Below, one piece after another: positions 18,417-26,647 of a DNA stretch of 64,000 nt (the first letter of the stretch is position 1; each line of letters starts with the position of its first letter). Source of the DNA: Hyphomicrobiales bacterium (GTDB taxonomy: Bacteria; Pseudomonadota; Alphaproteobacteria; Rhizobiales; Rhizobiaceae); the NCBI GenBank assembly GCA_900473915.1, contig UCNG01000014.1:32745-96744 (forward strand), read 5' to 3'. The notes beneath the pieces are model-generated. The model was not told where the DNA came from and did not search any database. It saw only the letters and a program-made list of their open reading frames with translations. The translations under genes were made by a program, and so were the position numbers.

Positions 18417-18986
18417 TCAGATGCCAAATCGTGCGGCATTGCCCCACACGAGTTCCAGCCGGTGCAGTGTCTGATAGGCAATCTCCAGATTCTTGAGATC
18501 GTCATCATCTCGGGTGAGAATATGGTTGTAGGAGCGGCTTGCATTGCGCAAGCTTGCACACAGCCGTTCACCCTTGTCCGTCAGGCGGATACGAGCGGAC
18601 CGTTTGTCCCTCTGCGAGGTAACACGATCGACATAGCCGCCGTCGGTAAGCTGCTTAAGATAATAGGAAATGTTGGAACCGACATAATGTCCGCGATCCA
18701 GTAATTCACCCACAGTGAGCTCGACATCGCCGATAGCCATCAGAACCAGGGTCTGGGCCGGGCCGATATCTTCCACGCCTAACTTCGTCAGCTCGGTTTT
18801 AAGCAAGCTCACAAAGCGGCGGTTCACTCGTTCTATCATCCGGGCCAGTTCGAAATGCGTGATAACGACTGTATGAACCGGATGTCTGCGTTCCTGTTTT
18901 TCGGCGGTAACTTCAGGAAAATCAACGGCAGTAAAGCCATCGACTGATGTTTCGACTTCCACTCCCTCGTGTAGAAGTTTTTGCAT
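18417..18986 (-). CDS. wggR: MarR-family transcriptional regulator, WggR (ExpG/MucS)-like
   Basis: 189 residues. A winged helix-turn-helix is visible at about residues 70-135: ELTVGELLDRGHYVGSNISY is the recognition region and SQRDKRSARIRLTDKG is the wing, the usual MarR signature. ATG 18986 follows GGAG at good spacing. It is transcribed away from the secretion genes, with a perfect 15-bp palindrome 26 bp before its start. In S. meliloti WggR is a MarR-type activator of galactoglucan genes. The gene order here supports the same role, with autoregulation through the palindrome. Confidence 0.8.
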   Translation of the reverse strand: MQKLLHEGVEVETSVDGFTAVDFPEVTAEKQERRHPVHTVVITHFELARMIERVNRRFVSLLKTELTKLGVEDIGPAQTLVLMAIGDVELTVGELLDRGHYVGSNISYYLKQLTDGGYVDRVTSQRDKRSARIRLTDKGERLCASLRNASRSYNHILTRDDDDLKNLEIAYQTLHRLELVWGNAARFGI

Positions 18987-19011
18987 CTTTTGCTCTCCAT
19001 TTTCAATTTTA

Positions 19012-19026
19012 CTTCAAATTTTGAAG
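19012..19026. promoter_or_regulatory. WggR-like operator, site 2 (wggR/wgdA divergent promoter)
   Basis: CTTCAAA-T-TTTGAAG is a perfect 7-bp inverted repeat around one base. It lies 26 bp before wggR and 160 bp before wgdA, in the 199-bp divergent intergenic region, so one bound protein could control both directions. Confidence 0.6.
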
Positions 19027-19185
19027 AAATTTGCAGTTATATTTTCCTTGCTCCTTTCGCATTTCCCCGCCGTAAGAACCTTTTTTCTGTCACATTCTCT
19101 GCAGTATTACTTTACTGAACTTGAGAACTAGCACACAGTTTTTAGGGATATCCGCCACCTGTGACCATTCCAAGGCAGATAGCGT

Positions 19186-20961
19186 ATGAATGATACTCGC
19201 GAAATCAACTCGATTGGCAAGAGCCCTGCGCACAAAAAGGGGCAGGACGATTCGGTAACTACGCCGAAAGGCCTGATTTTCAAGGCCCGCCGCGTTTTCC
19301 TGTCGGGACTACTTTATGCAGTGCTGCTGAGCGCCTGTATCAATTTGCTACAACTCACTGTACCTCTCTATATGTTGCAGGTTCATGATAGGGTGCTGAA
19401 CAGCCGAAGCATGGATACGCTCACCATGCTCACCGTGCTCGCTGTTGGCGCCATGCTGGTGTTCGGCGTCCTGGAGTTTATCCGGTCGCTTTCCTTCCAG
19501 GCCATGGGCAGCGCGCTTGTGCGCCGCCTCAATCTCGCGGTTCTGACCGCCGCCGTACAGGCCTCCGTGAATCAGGGCATGCCGAAAGCGACTCAGACGC
19601 TGCGCGATCTCAACGAACTGCGTAGTTTCCTGACGTCGCCCGCCATCAACGCCCCGCTGGATGCGGCTTGGTCGCCCATCTTCCTCGGCGTGCTATTCCT
19701 GCTTCATCCAATGCTGGGCGTGATCGGCCTTGTCGCTGTCATCATTCTGATCGCATGCGGCGTGCTGACCGACCTCCTTACTCGAAATCTGATTCAGGAG
19801 GCGAATCAAGCCAATATCGAAGCGGTTTCGAAGATCGGCAGCAGCTTGCGCCATGCCGAAGTCATCGAAGCGATGGGCATGCTCCCCGCGTTGGCTCGCC
19901 GCTGGCGCACGATGCAGGTTCAGGCACTCGAAGTGCTCGACCTTGGCGGAACACGCGCCCGCGCCTTGTCCTCGATTGCTCGCACGGCGCGCTTCATCAT
20001 CCAGATCGGGTCGCTCGGAATAGGCACGCTCCTAGCCATGCAGCAGGAAATCACACCCGGCGCGATGATTGCGACCAGCATCATCATCGGTCGCTTGCTG
20101 ATGCCGTTCGACCGAATCGTCGAAAACTGGCGTCAGTGGGTCAGTGCCATCGCCAGCTGGAAGCGTGTCCAATCACTGCTTTCTGAAAATCTGGCAGTAC
20201 GCCAGACCATGCCTACCCCGCGCCCCAATGGCGACCTTGTGATAGACAAGCTGATCTATGCCGCGTCCGGCGTGGACGTCCCGATCATCAAGGGCATTTC
20301 CTTCTCAATTTCACCAGGCGAGGTGCTGGGTATCGTCGGCCCGTCTGCCGCAGGCAAATCTACGCTTGCCCGACTGCTGATCGGCATCGTCAAGCCCACC
20401 TCCGGCGGCGTTTTCCTCGACGGCAATAATGTTTACCTGTGGGAACGCGGTTCTTTCGGAGAGATTGCGGGCTACCTGCCGCAGTCTGTCTCGCTGCTGG
20501 ATGGAACCATCAAGGACAATATCGCCCGCATGGGTGACAGCGATCCGCATCGCGTACTGGAAGCTGCGCGTCTGGCCGATGTGCATGAAATGATCGGCCG
20601 CATGCCGCTTGGCTACGATACCCCGGTCGGCGACGGTCGCCTGACATTGTCCGGCGGACAGCGCCAACGAATCGGCCTTGCCCGCTGCCTTTACAACCGT
20701 CCACGTCTGATCGTTCTCGATGAACCGAATTCGAACCTCGACGCCGTCGGTGAACGCGCCCTCATCCGGGCCGTCGAACATGCTCGCGATGACGGAGCCA
20801 TTGTCATCATGATCGCACATCGCCCGTCTATCATGCAGGTCGCCGATAAGCTTCTCGTGCTCGAAAACGGGCGCATCTCGCAGTTCGGTCCGCGCACCGA
20901 TGTCGTCGCCTCACTGACACCCGCCAATAATGGCCCGCAAATGGGAGCCGCAAACGCATGA
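19186..20961 (+). CDS. wgdA: Type I secretion system permease/ATPase (WgdA/PrtD-like)
   Basis: 591 residues. The N-terminal exporter membrane domain spans about residues 35-310, with helices beginning LSGLLYAVLLSACINLL. The ATPase domain has Walker A GPSAAGKST at about residues 385-393, signature LSGGQRQRIGLARC and Walker B LIVLDEPNSNLD. It belongs to the PrtD-like branch that lacks an N-terminal C39-like domain, used for proteins with an uncleaved C-terminal secretion signal. It overlaps the adaptor gene by ATGA. Together with an outer-membrane TolC, encoded elsewhere, the pair should export the RTX protein encoded just downstream. In S. meliloti the equivalent is WgdA (ExpD1). Confidence 0.92.
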   Translation: MNDTREINSIGKSPAHKKGQDDSVTTPKGLIFKARRVFLSGLLYAVLLSACINLLQLTVPLYMLQVHDRVLNSRSMDTLTMLTVLAVGAMLVFGVLEFIRSLSFQAMGSALVRRLNLAVLTAAVQASVNQGMPKATQTLRDLNELRSFLTSPAINAPLDAAWSPIFLGVLFLLHPMLGVIGLVAVIILIACGVLTDLLTRNLIQEANQANIEAVSKIGSSLRHAEVIEAMGMLPALARRWRTMQVQALEVLDLGGTRARALSSIARTARFIIQIGSLGIGTLLAMQQEITPGAMIATSIIIGRLLMPFDRIVENWRQWVSAIASWKRVQSLLSENLAVRQTMPTPRPNGDLVIDKLIYAASGVDVPIIKGISFSISPGEVLGIVGPSAAGKSTLARLLIGIVKPTSGGVFLDGNNVYLWERGSFGEIAGYLPQSVSLLDGTIKDNIARMGDSDPHRVLEAARLADVHEMIGRMPLGYDTPVGDGRLTLSGGQRQRIGLARCLYNRPRLIVLDEPNSNLDAVGERALIRAVEHARDDGAIVIMIAHRPSIMQVADKLLVLENGRISQFGPRTDVVASLTPANNGPQMGAANA

Positions 20962-22373
20962 TGGGTAAATCGGTTATTCCTCGTCGTGTTTCCAGCCTGC
21001 TCGCTCCGCGTGCAGAATCGTCGGATCACAAGGCCCTCACCCGTTTCGGCAGCGTCAAACCTGAATGGGCGCTCGACCTTGAGCGGGAGGATTCGCGATC
21101 TCCTTTGCGCGGCCTCATCATCGCAGGCCTTGCCACTATCGGCGTCGCTTTTGGCGGATTTTTCGCCTGGGCCTACTCCGCCAATCTGGGAAGCGCTGCA
21201 GTCGCGATGGGCACAGTCATTGTCGATTCCAAACGCAAGACCATCAGCCATCTTGAGGGCGGTATTCTGGATCGCCTGCTGGTGCAGGAAGGCGATATCG
21301 TCAAGGTCGGCCAGCCCCTTCTCCGGCTCGATGACACCAAGGCACGTTCCGATCTCCAGTCGCTCGAAAGCCGACGCATCGGCCTGATCGCAAAACTGGC
21401 CCGCCTGCGCGCCGAGCAATCGGGCGAAAAGGAAATCAGTTTCCCGGAAGGCTTCGCCGATGGAGGCGAGAACGCGCTAAACGCCATCCGCGCCGAAAAC
21501 ATCTTTTTCCAGAAGCGGCTTGCGCAGAAACTGAGCAAGATCGACATTCAACAAAAGACCATCGAGCAATATACGGAGCAGGCCAAGGCCTCGACCGCGC
21601 AGATCGCTGCCACAGATCGGCAGATCGCGCTCATCAGCGATCAACGCAAGGCGATTGCCAGTCTCGTTGAAAAAGGGTTCGCCCAGAAATCGAAGCTTAC
21701 GGAAATCGATACGCGTCTCAGCCAGCTTGCCGGCGACCGTGGCGAATATGCCGGTGACAAGGCAAAAGCCGAGCAGGCAAAAGCCGGTGCGGAATTCGCG
21801 CTGACCGGCATCGAAAGCGATCTCCAGTCGGAAATTGCAGGTGAAATCACGTCGAGCCAGGTCGAACTTTCCGATGTGCAAGAGCGTATCGTTGCCGCCA
21901 AGGATGTAATGCGGCGCGTAGAAGTTCGCTCGCCGCAGGATGGCATCGTCGCCAATATCCGGCTGCGCACGCCAGGCGGCGTGATCGCTCCCGGCGAGGC
22001 AATCATGGATATCGTTCCGGAAAACGAACCTCTGGTCGTAGAAATGAAGATCAGCCCGCGCGACATCGACAGCATCTCGGTCGGTGCGGGCGCACAGATA
22101 CGGTTGACCGCCTATAATCAACGTTCGATGGCACCGCTCGATGGCAAACTGACCTATATTGCCGCCGATCAGTCACTCGATGAAAAAACCGATACTGCAT
22201 TTTTCGTGGCGCGAGCGGAAATTACTCCGGCATCGCTTGCCGCCAATCCGACTGCCCGACTTTATCCCGGCATGCCTGCCGAAATAATCATCGTGCACAA
22301 GGAACGCCGCGCCATCGATTATCTGGTTTCACCAATCACGGATAGTTTGAACCGCGCGTTCCGCGAAGATTAA
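20958..22373 (+). CDS. wgdB: Type I secretion periplasmic adaptor, HlyD/PrtE family (WgdB-like)
   Basis: 471 residues. A cytoplasmic N-terminus of about 48 residues is followed by one transmembrane helix (GLIIAGLATIGVAFGGFFAW), a barrel-sandwich segment (TISHLEGGILDRLLVQEGD), a long helical hairpin of about residues 140-330, and the returning half (VEVRSPQDGIVANIRL). The C-terminal RLYPGMPAEIIIVHKERR is diagnostic of the HlyD family. It is translated from an ATGA overlap with the ABC protein gene. A strong terminator follows 57 bases after the stop, so the wgd operon probably ends here. Confidence 0.92.
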   Translation: MMGKSVIPRRVSSLLAPRAESSDHKALTRFGSVKPEWALDLEREDSRSPLRGLIIAGLATIGVAFGGFFAWAYSANLGSAAVAMGTVIVDSKRKTISHLEGGILDRLLVQEGDIVKVGQPLLRLDDTKARSDLQSLESRRIGLIAKLARLRAEQSGEKEISFPEGFADGGENALNAIRAENIFFQKRLAQKLSKIDIQQKTIEQYTEQAKASTAQIAATDRQIALISDQRKAIASLVEKGFAQKSKLTEIDTRLSQLAGDRGEYAGDKAKAEQAKAGAEFALTGIESDLQSEIAGEITSSQVELSDVQERIVAAKDVMRRVEVRSPQDGIVANIRLRTPGGVIAPGEAIMDIVPENEPLVVEMKISPRDIDSISVGAGAQIRLTAYNQRSMAPLDGKLTYIAADQSLDEKTDTAFFVARAEITPASLAANPTARLYPGMPAEIIIVHKERRAIDYLVSPITDSLNRAFRED

Positions 22374-22429
22374 TAAATAGAGAATTTCAAAGTAAAATTC
22401 GATCACAGGTTGAGGATTCAGAAGGACGC

Positions 22430-22460
22430 AGCGCCGTGCATGAATGTCATGCGCGGCGCT
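22430..22460 (+). terminator. Rho-independent terminator after wgdB
   Basis: The stem AGCGCCGTGCATGA (22430-22443) pairs with 22447-22460 over 14 bp, with a single T/G wobble and a 3-base loop, and is followed by ATCATTTT. The rest of the 383-bp AT-rich gap (22374-22756) holds the WggR-like site 3 and presumably the wgeA promoter; no further gene was seen in it. Confidence 0.75.
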
Positions 22461-22504
22461 ATCATTTTGAAAAATTTTGTATTTCTCCGTCCATCAATCC
22501 AATA

Positions 22505-22518
22505 TTTCAAATTTGAAA
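22505..22518. promoter_or_regulatory. WggR-like operator, site 3 (wgeA promoter)
   Basis: TTTCAAATTTGAAA is a perfect 14-bp palindrome, the cleanest of the three sites. It lies 238 bp before the wgeA start in very AT-rich DNA, downstream of the wgdB terminator. Its place upstream of a separate wge promoter matches the arrangement known for WggR-controlled genes. Confidence 0.62.
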
Positions 22519-22756
22519 CTAATTTCCGTATAAATACAATCTAAATAAAAATTATAATGACGATAAATATAATACATATTTCTGTTTATAAAACTGTAAT
22601 ATAAATTAATCGTAATAATTTGTTACTTATAGCAGACAAAATTATACCAATTACCGATGTTGCAATTCCATTTAATGCAGAGCAGACTACTAAGAGCATA
22701 ATGGTCGGAGCATTCCGGCTTGTGGAAACCCCATATAGGAACACAAGGAGAAGCAG

Positions 22757-23416
22757 ATGGCCACTTTAGAAGGCGGCGCCTACGACGACGTGTTGTTCGG
22801 CTCCCGTTTTGACGACTTCATCCGCGCCCATGGCGGTGATGATCTCGTATTCGGAGGCGATGGCAACGACACTATCTTCGGCGGCAACGGGAGTGACATC
22901 CTTTTCGGCGGCACGGGTAATGACACCCTGTTCGGCGAAAACGGGAACGACATTCTCTTCGGAAATGAAGGAAACGACGTCTTGAGCGGCGGCAATGGCA
23001 GTGACGTGCTGTATGGTGGCAATGGAGATGACATTCTCCAGGGCGGCAACGGCTCCGACCTGCTTTATGGCGGCGCGCATAATGACATTCTCTACGGTGG
23101 GAACGGCAACGACATCCTTGATGGCGGTGCTGGAAACGACGTTCTCATCGGTGGAAATGGCAGCGATACATTCCTGTTCAACGGTGGCGGCGGAAACGAC
23201 GTCATTCTCGACTTCAATCCCGGTGAAGACATTCTGCAGATTCAGAAGGGCATCAATGGCCTTGATATCTCTTCCGCAGACGATCTTGCCGACCGTGTCA
23301 CGCAGGTTGGTGGCAATGTCGTTGTCGATCTCGGCAATGGCGACACCGTTACCCTCGTGAACACCAATGCAGATGACGTACAGGCTCATCCCGACCAGTA
23401 CTTCACCGTTCACTAA
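22757..23416 (+). CDS. wgeA: Small RTX calcium-binding secreted protein (WgeA/ExpE1-like)
   Basis: 219 residues made almost wholly of RTX nonapeptides. About thirteen units of the form GGxGxDxLx run from residue 24 to 141 and should fold into a calcium-loaded beta-roll. The last 75 residues include LDFNPGEDILQIQ, typical of the region after RTX rolls, and end YFTVH, a plausible uncleaved type I secretion signal. There is no Sec signal peptide. AGGAG at good spacing gives a strong ribosome site. It lies next to a type I secretion pair and in front of the polysaccharide genes, as WgeA (ExpE1) does in S. meliloti. No enzymatic domain is present, so a matrix or polymer-binding role is likely. Confidence 0.88.
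   Translation: MATLEGGAYDDVLFGSRFDDFIRAHGGDDLVFGGDGNDTIFGGNGSDILFGGTGNDTLFGENGNDILFGNEGNDVLSGGNGSDVLYGGNGDDILQGGNGSDLLYGGAHNDILYGGNGNDILDGGAGNDVLIGGNGSDTFLFNGGGGNDVILDFNPGEDILQIQKGINGLDISSADDLADRVTQVGGNVVVDLGNGDTVTLVNTNADDVQAHPDQYFTVH
22826..23179 (+). repeat. Thirteen tandem 27-bp units encoding RTX nonapeptides
   Basis: In-frame 27-base units rich in GGCGGCAA and GACATTCT words encode GGNGxDILx repeats. The DNA copies differ at many third positions, so the array is old rather than recently expanded. Confidence 0.85.
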
Positions 23417-23430
23417 TTGAACAATTGAGA

Positions 23431-23506
23431 GCGTGCCCGGCATTCCTCCCGCCGGGCACGTTTCGTCTTTACCGGGCACGCATCTTCCCCAGTTTTGCGT
23501 GCCCGG
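23431..23506 (+). terminator. Double hairpin with four interchangeable arms between wgeA and wgeB
   Basis: Arm 1 CGTGCCCGGC (23432-23441) pairs with arm 2 GCCGGGCACG (23451-23460), and TTTCGTCTTT follows: a good terminator. Arm 3 CCGGGCACGC (23472-23481) pairs with arm 4 GCGTGCCCGG (23497-23506). Because arms 1 and 4, and arms 2 and 3, share sequence, 1-3 and 2-4 pairings are also possible, giving mutually exclusive folds. It probably lets only part of the transcription enter wgeB. Confidence 0.72.
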
Positions 23507-23552
23507 ACCCTCCTGCAAGCCGAAATTCCTGCAAGAATGAAAGGGCCTCACA

Positions 23553-25811
23553 TTGAACCTCGACCATTCGGCGGACACTGAAAGCAAAACCGAGAACCTC
23601 TCCATTTGCCGCCTCTGCGCCGATGTCGCTGTGGTCATCTGGGATATTCCAGGCCCGGCTCGTACAACCACCAAATGCAAATTTGAAATGCCGGTTCAGC
23701 CGGTTCCGCTGCTAAGTGTCGGCATTCCACTCGAAAATGGCGGCCTGCGCATGTTCTGGGCCATGCGCACAGGCAGTGAACCTGCCGAACTTTCGCTTTC
23801 CGCAGGCTCCCTTGGTCCGACTACTCAGGCTGTTGTCTATCCGGCCAGTGAACTTGCCCCCTTCGACGTCGAGCATGTCGTTAGCGAACTTACCCTGCCC
23901 GGACATATCAAGCTTCTGACCACCATTCTGACTACGTGGCGCAGCACTTTCCGGCTTTCGCGAAACCAGACTTTCGCATCCCTCGTGCGTGACCTGACTT
24001 TCGCATTGACGCCGGAACCGCGCGAGGCCCAGCATTGCGGCGAACCGGTTCAGGGACACCATCTCCTTGAAACAGCGGTCGACCCAATGCTGGGCGAGAT
24101 TTCCGCCATCTATGGCATCACCTCCGGCAGCGTGATGGTTATTCCGCCACGCTTTGTCGTGGGCAAGCAGACGCGCAATGCCTGGCAACCTTGCCATTTT
24201 CTGCTGGAAGCACCGCAGGATCTGCCGTCTTCGCTGTTGCTGGTGCTCGCCGGTCAGAAAGGCGTTGCCGTTCGTAAGCTTGCGAATACCGGCGAACCGA
24301 CAGATTTTGCCAAATGGTGGACCAAATGGCAGGGTAATGGCGCATTGCGCGAATTTCTGGTTCGCCAGCTTGGCAAACTCAGCCCGGCAGGGGCCGCAGT
24401 TGCCATTGACCTGCAAACGCGCGCGCCGTTGCCGGTTCGCCAGATCGCGCAGTCTCCCAGCCACCCCGCAGCGGAAATCGACCTCGCTCTGGCGCTCGAC
24501 GGCGGCTTGATCGTGGGCGGATGGATGCATGATCCCGCCGCCATGCTGGCGGATATCGAATATCTCCCGGAAAACGGAAGCGCGCTGTCGCTGAAGCCGA
24601 ACTTTCACAAATTTCCCGGTAAGATAGCCAAGCGCGAAGATGCACCCCAGCAGGATGTGACAGGCTTTGTTGCCTGGCTTCCTTCGGTACAAAATCTCGG
24701 GCCGCTTTTGCAGCCACGGTTCCAGTTGCGCCTTGCATCGGGCGCGACCGCGGCTCTCGTGCCCGCACCGCAGCCCTTCGAGCCATCCGCGCAGCGCAAT
24801 CGCATTTTGCGATCCGTACCGCCGCAACAGGCAAGGCCACACGTCTTCTCGCATATTCTGGGACCAGCCCTCACAGAAGTAGAGAAGAAGCTCGCCGCAA
24901 CAGTGCACATATCCGAGGTTAAGGAATACGGAACGACGCCAGCCTCGCCGCTCGCATCCATCGTTATCCCGCTTTATCGCAACCTCGATTTCCTGCGTTT
25001 CCAGTTTTCATCCATGGCAACCGACCCATGGCTACTGGAAAGTGCAGAGTTCATCTTCGTGCTGGATTCCCCTCAAATTCAGGACGACACCGAGCACATG
25101 CTGGGCGGGCTGCACATTCTGCATGATATGCCGTTCAAGCTGGCGATCATGAACCGCAATGGCGGCTATGCGCGTGCCTGTAATGCAGGGGCCAGCATTG
25201 CGGCCGGAACGACCATCGTCATGTTGAATTCCGACGTCGTGCCCGCCGAACATGGCTGGTTGCAGCAACTGATCCAGCCATTGTTCGACCAGCCGAAGCT
25301 CGGGGCAATCGGCCCTCGCCTTCTGTTCGAGGACGGCTCGCTTCAACATGCCGGGCTTTATTTTGCGCGTGACCGCCAGGGCATCTGGCTGAACCACCAC
25401 TACTACAAGGGCATGCCGGGCAACTATCCGCCGGCACTCCGGTCCCGCGAAGTCCCGGGCGTCACCGGCGCCTGCCTCATAACCCGCAAGGATATCTTCG
25501 ATCTCGTCGGCGGTTATACGGAGGATTATGTCATCGGCGATTATGAGGACAGCGATCTTTGCCTGAAGATCAGGCAACTCGGCTTCCAGATTTTCTACGA
25601 GCCTTCCGTAGCGCTTTACCATTTCGAACGCCGCTCGATCCGTCGCAGCGCGGATTACATGCGCGGCCTCGCCAGCCAATATAATTCCTGGCTCCATACA
25701 CAGCGTTGGGACGACGACATTACCGAGTTGATGGCCCAGCCACGGGAACAGGAGCGCACAGTCGACCTGTCGAATGTGATCATGACAAAATCTGAAAGGA
25801 GCGCCGCTTGA
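23553..25811 (+). CDS. wgeB: GT2-family glycosyltransferase with N-terminal GW-DP module (WgeB-like)
   Basis: 752 residues. The C-terminal GT2 domain, from about residue 465 to 700, starts SIVIPLYRNLDFLRF, has the metal motif in VMLNSDVVP and ends with GDYEDSDLCLKIRQLG. The middle (about 310-390) holds a beta-rich module with G323-W324-M-H-D-P, related to modules in two later proteins of this operon. Translation appears to start at a TTG (23553) after AAAGGG; the next in-frame ATG is at 23688. It forms a TTGA overlap with the methyltransferase gene. It is expected to add a sugar to the galactoglucan-type repeat. Confidence 0.82.
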   Translation: MNLDHSADTESKTENLSICRLCADVAVVIWDIPGPARTTTKCKFEMPVQPVPLLSVGIPLENGGLRMFWAMRTGSEPAELSLSAGSLGPTTQAVVYPASELAPFDVEHVVSELTLPGHIKLLTTILTTWRSTFRLSRNQTFASLVRDLTFALTPEPREAQHCGEPVQGHHLLETAVDPMLGEISAIYGITSGSVMVIPPRFVVGKQTRNAWQPCHFLLEAPQDLPSSLLLVLAGQKGVAVRKLANTGEPTDFAKWWTKWQGNGALREFLVRQLGKLSPAGAAVAIDLQTRAPLPVRQIAQSPSHPAAEIDLALALDGGLIVGGWMHDPAAMLADIEYLPENGSALSLKPNFHKFPGKIAKREDAPQQDVTGFVAWLPSVQNLGPLLQPRFQLRLASGATAALVPAPQPFEPSAQRNRILRSVPPQQARPHVFSHILGPALTEVEKKLAATVHISEVKEYGTTPASPLASIVIPLYRNLDFLRFQFSSMATDPWLLESAEFIFVLDSPQIQDDTEHMLGGLHILHDMPFKLAIMNRNGGYARACNAGASIAAGTTIVMLNSDVVPAEHGWLQQLIQPLFDQPKLGAIGPRLLFEDGSLQHAGLYFARDRQGIWLNHHYYKGMPGNYPPALRSREVPGVTGACLITRKDIFDLVGGYTEDYVIGDYEDSDLCLKIRQLGFQIFYEPSVALYHFERRSIRRSADYMRGLASQYNSWLHTQRWDDDITELMAQPREQERTVDLSNVIMTKSERSAA

Positions 25812-26647
25812 CGGACGTGGTAGCGCTGAAACAGCCAGAACCTGAAGCCAAACCAGCAATACCGGATGCACAGATCGACTGGCTGATGCAGTCTGTTTTG
25901 ACGAACCGTTTTCTACCCTCCCCCGATCCGAACAGCGTGTTCGTCGGCGATGGAGATTATCGCGCCGTTGGGGCAGAGTTCCTCGGACACTTCATTCGCA
26001 AGGGTGGCCTTCGCCCCGACGCGCGCGTGCTCGATATTGGTTCCGGCATCGGACGTATGGCAGTGCCGCTGACGCAATATCTAACCCCGGTCAAAGCCCG
26101 CTATTCCGGCATCGATCCCGTGGCAGGCGGCGTAAACTGGTGCCGCCAGAACATCACGTCGCGCTATCCGAATTTCGAGTTTCGTCACATCGATATCGCC
26201 CATGACCTCTATAATCCCAAGGGTGCAGTGAATGGGCTCAGCCTTGTCCTGCCATTCGCGGACAACAGTTTCGATTTCGTCATCATGACATCCGTGGTCA
26301 CGCACCTGCCATCAGACGAGGTCAAGACCTATCTCGATCAGGTCTCCCGCGTGCTTGCGCCGGGCGGGAAACTGTTCATGACGGCTTTCGTGGTGGATGA
26401 TGTGGCCGCACGCGACCGCCATGGCAAACGCGACAGGCGGCTCGCATTTGAGCGTCATGGCAGCGGACCATGCTGGTTCGTGCCTGAACTGCCGCCGCTT
26501 GCGGCTGTGGGATTTGAAAACGGCTTCCTGGATCGTGCACTTGCCGGGGCCAAGCTGACGCTCGAAACAAAATCCTTCGGTCATTGGCGCGGCATTGAGG
26601 CTGATCACTATCAGGATATTTTCATCGCTTCGCGAGGTGCTGCCTGA
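25808..26647 (+). CDS. wgeC: Class I SAM-dependent methyltransferase (WgeC-like)
   Basis: 279 residues with motif I VLDIGSGIGRMA at about residue 76, acidic loop YSGIDPVAGG, and FDFVIMTSVVTHLP followed by VLAPGGKLFMT, the standard class I order. The start is TTG at 25808, inside the wgeB stop and after AAAGGAG; no ATG is available near the N-terminus. It could methylate a sugar hydroxyl of the polymer or cap chains. S. meliloti wgeC is also described as a methyltransferase, in the same position. Confidence 0.85.
   Translation: MTDVVALKQPEPEAKPAIPDAQIDWLMQSVLTNRFLPSPDPNSVFVGDGDYRAVGAEFLGHFIRKGGLRPDARVLDIGSGIGRMAVPLTQYLTPVKARYSGIDPVAGGVNWCRQNITSRYPNFEFRHIDIAHDLYNPKGAVNGLSLVLPFADNSFDFVIMTSVVTHLPSDEVKTYLDQVSRVLAPGGKLFMTAFVVDDVAARDRHGKRDRRLAFERHGSGPCWFVPELPPLAAVGFENGFLDRALAGAKLTLETKSFGHWRGIEADHYQDIFIASRGAA

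Noticed and set aside
19087-19104. Possible PHO box CTGTCAC-n4-TCTGCAG before wgdA
   Set aside because: The first half matches the PhoB half-site well, but the second half is poor, so the match is too weak to call, although phosphate control is known for the S. meliloti locus.
22826-23179. Tandem 27-base repeats as a CRISPR-like array
   Set aside because: The units are contiguous, in frame and encode RTX nonapeptides; there are no spacers.
22766-23680. 304-codon open frame antisense to the RTX gene
   Set aside because: Its valine-alanine-isoleucine pattern is the reverse reading of the RTX repeats.
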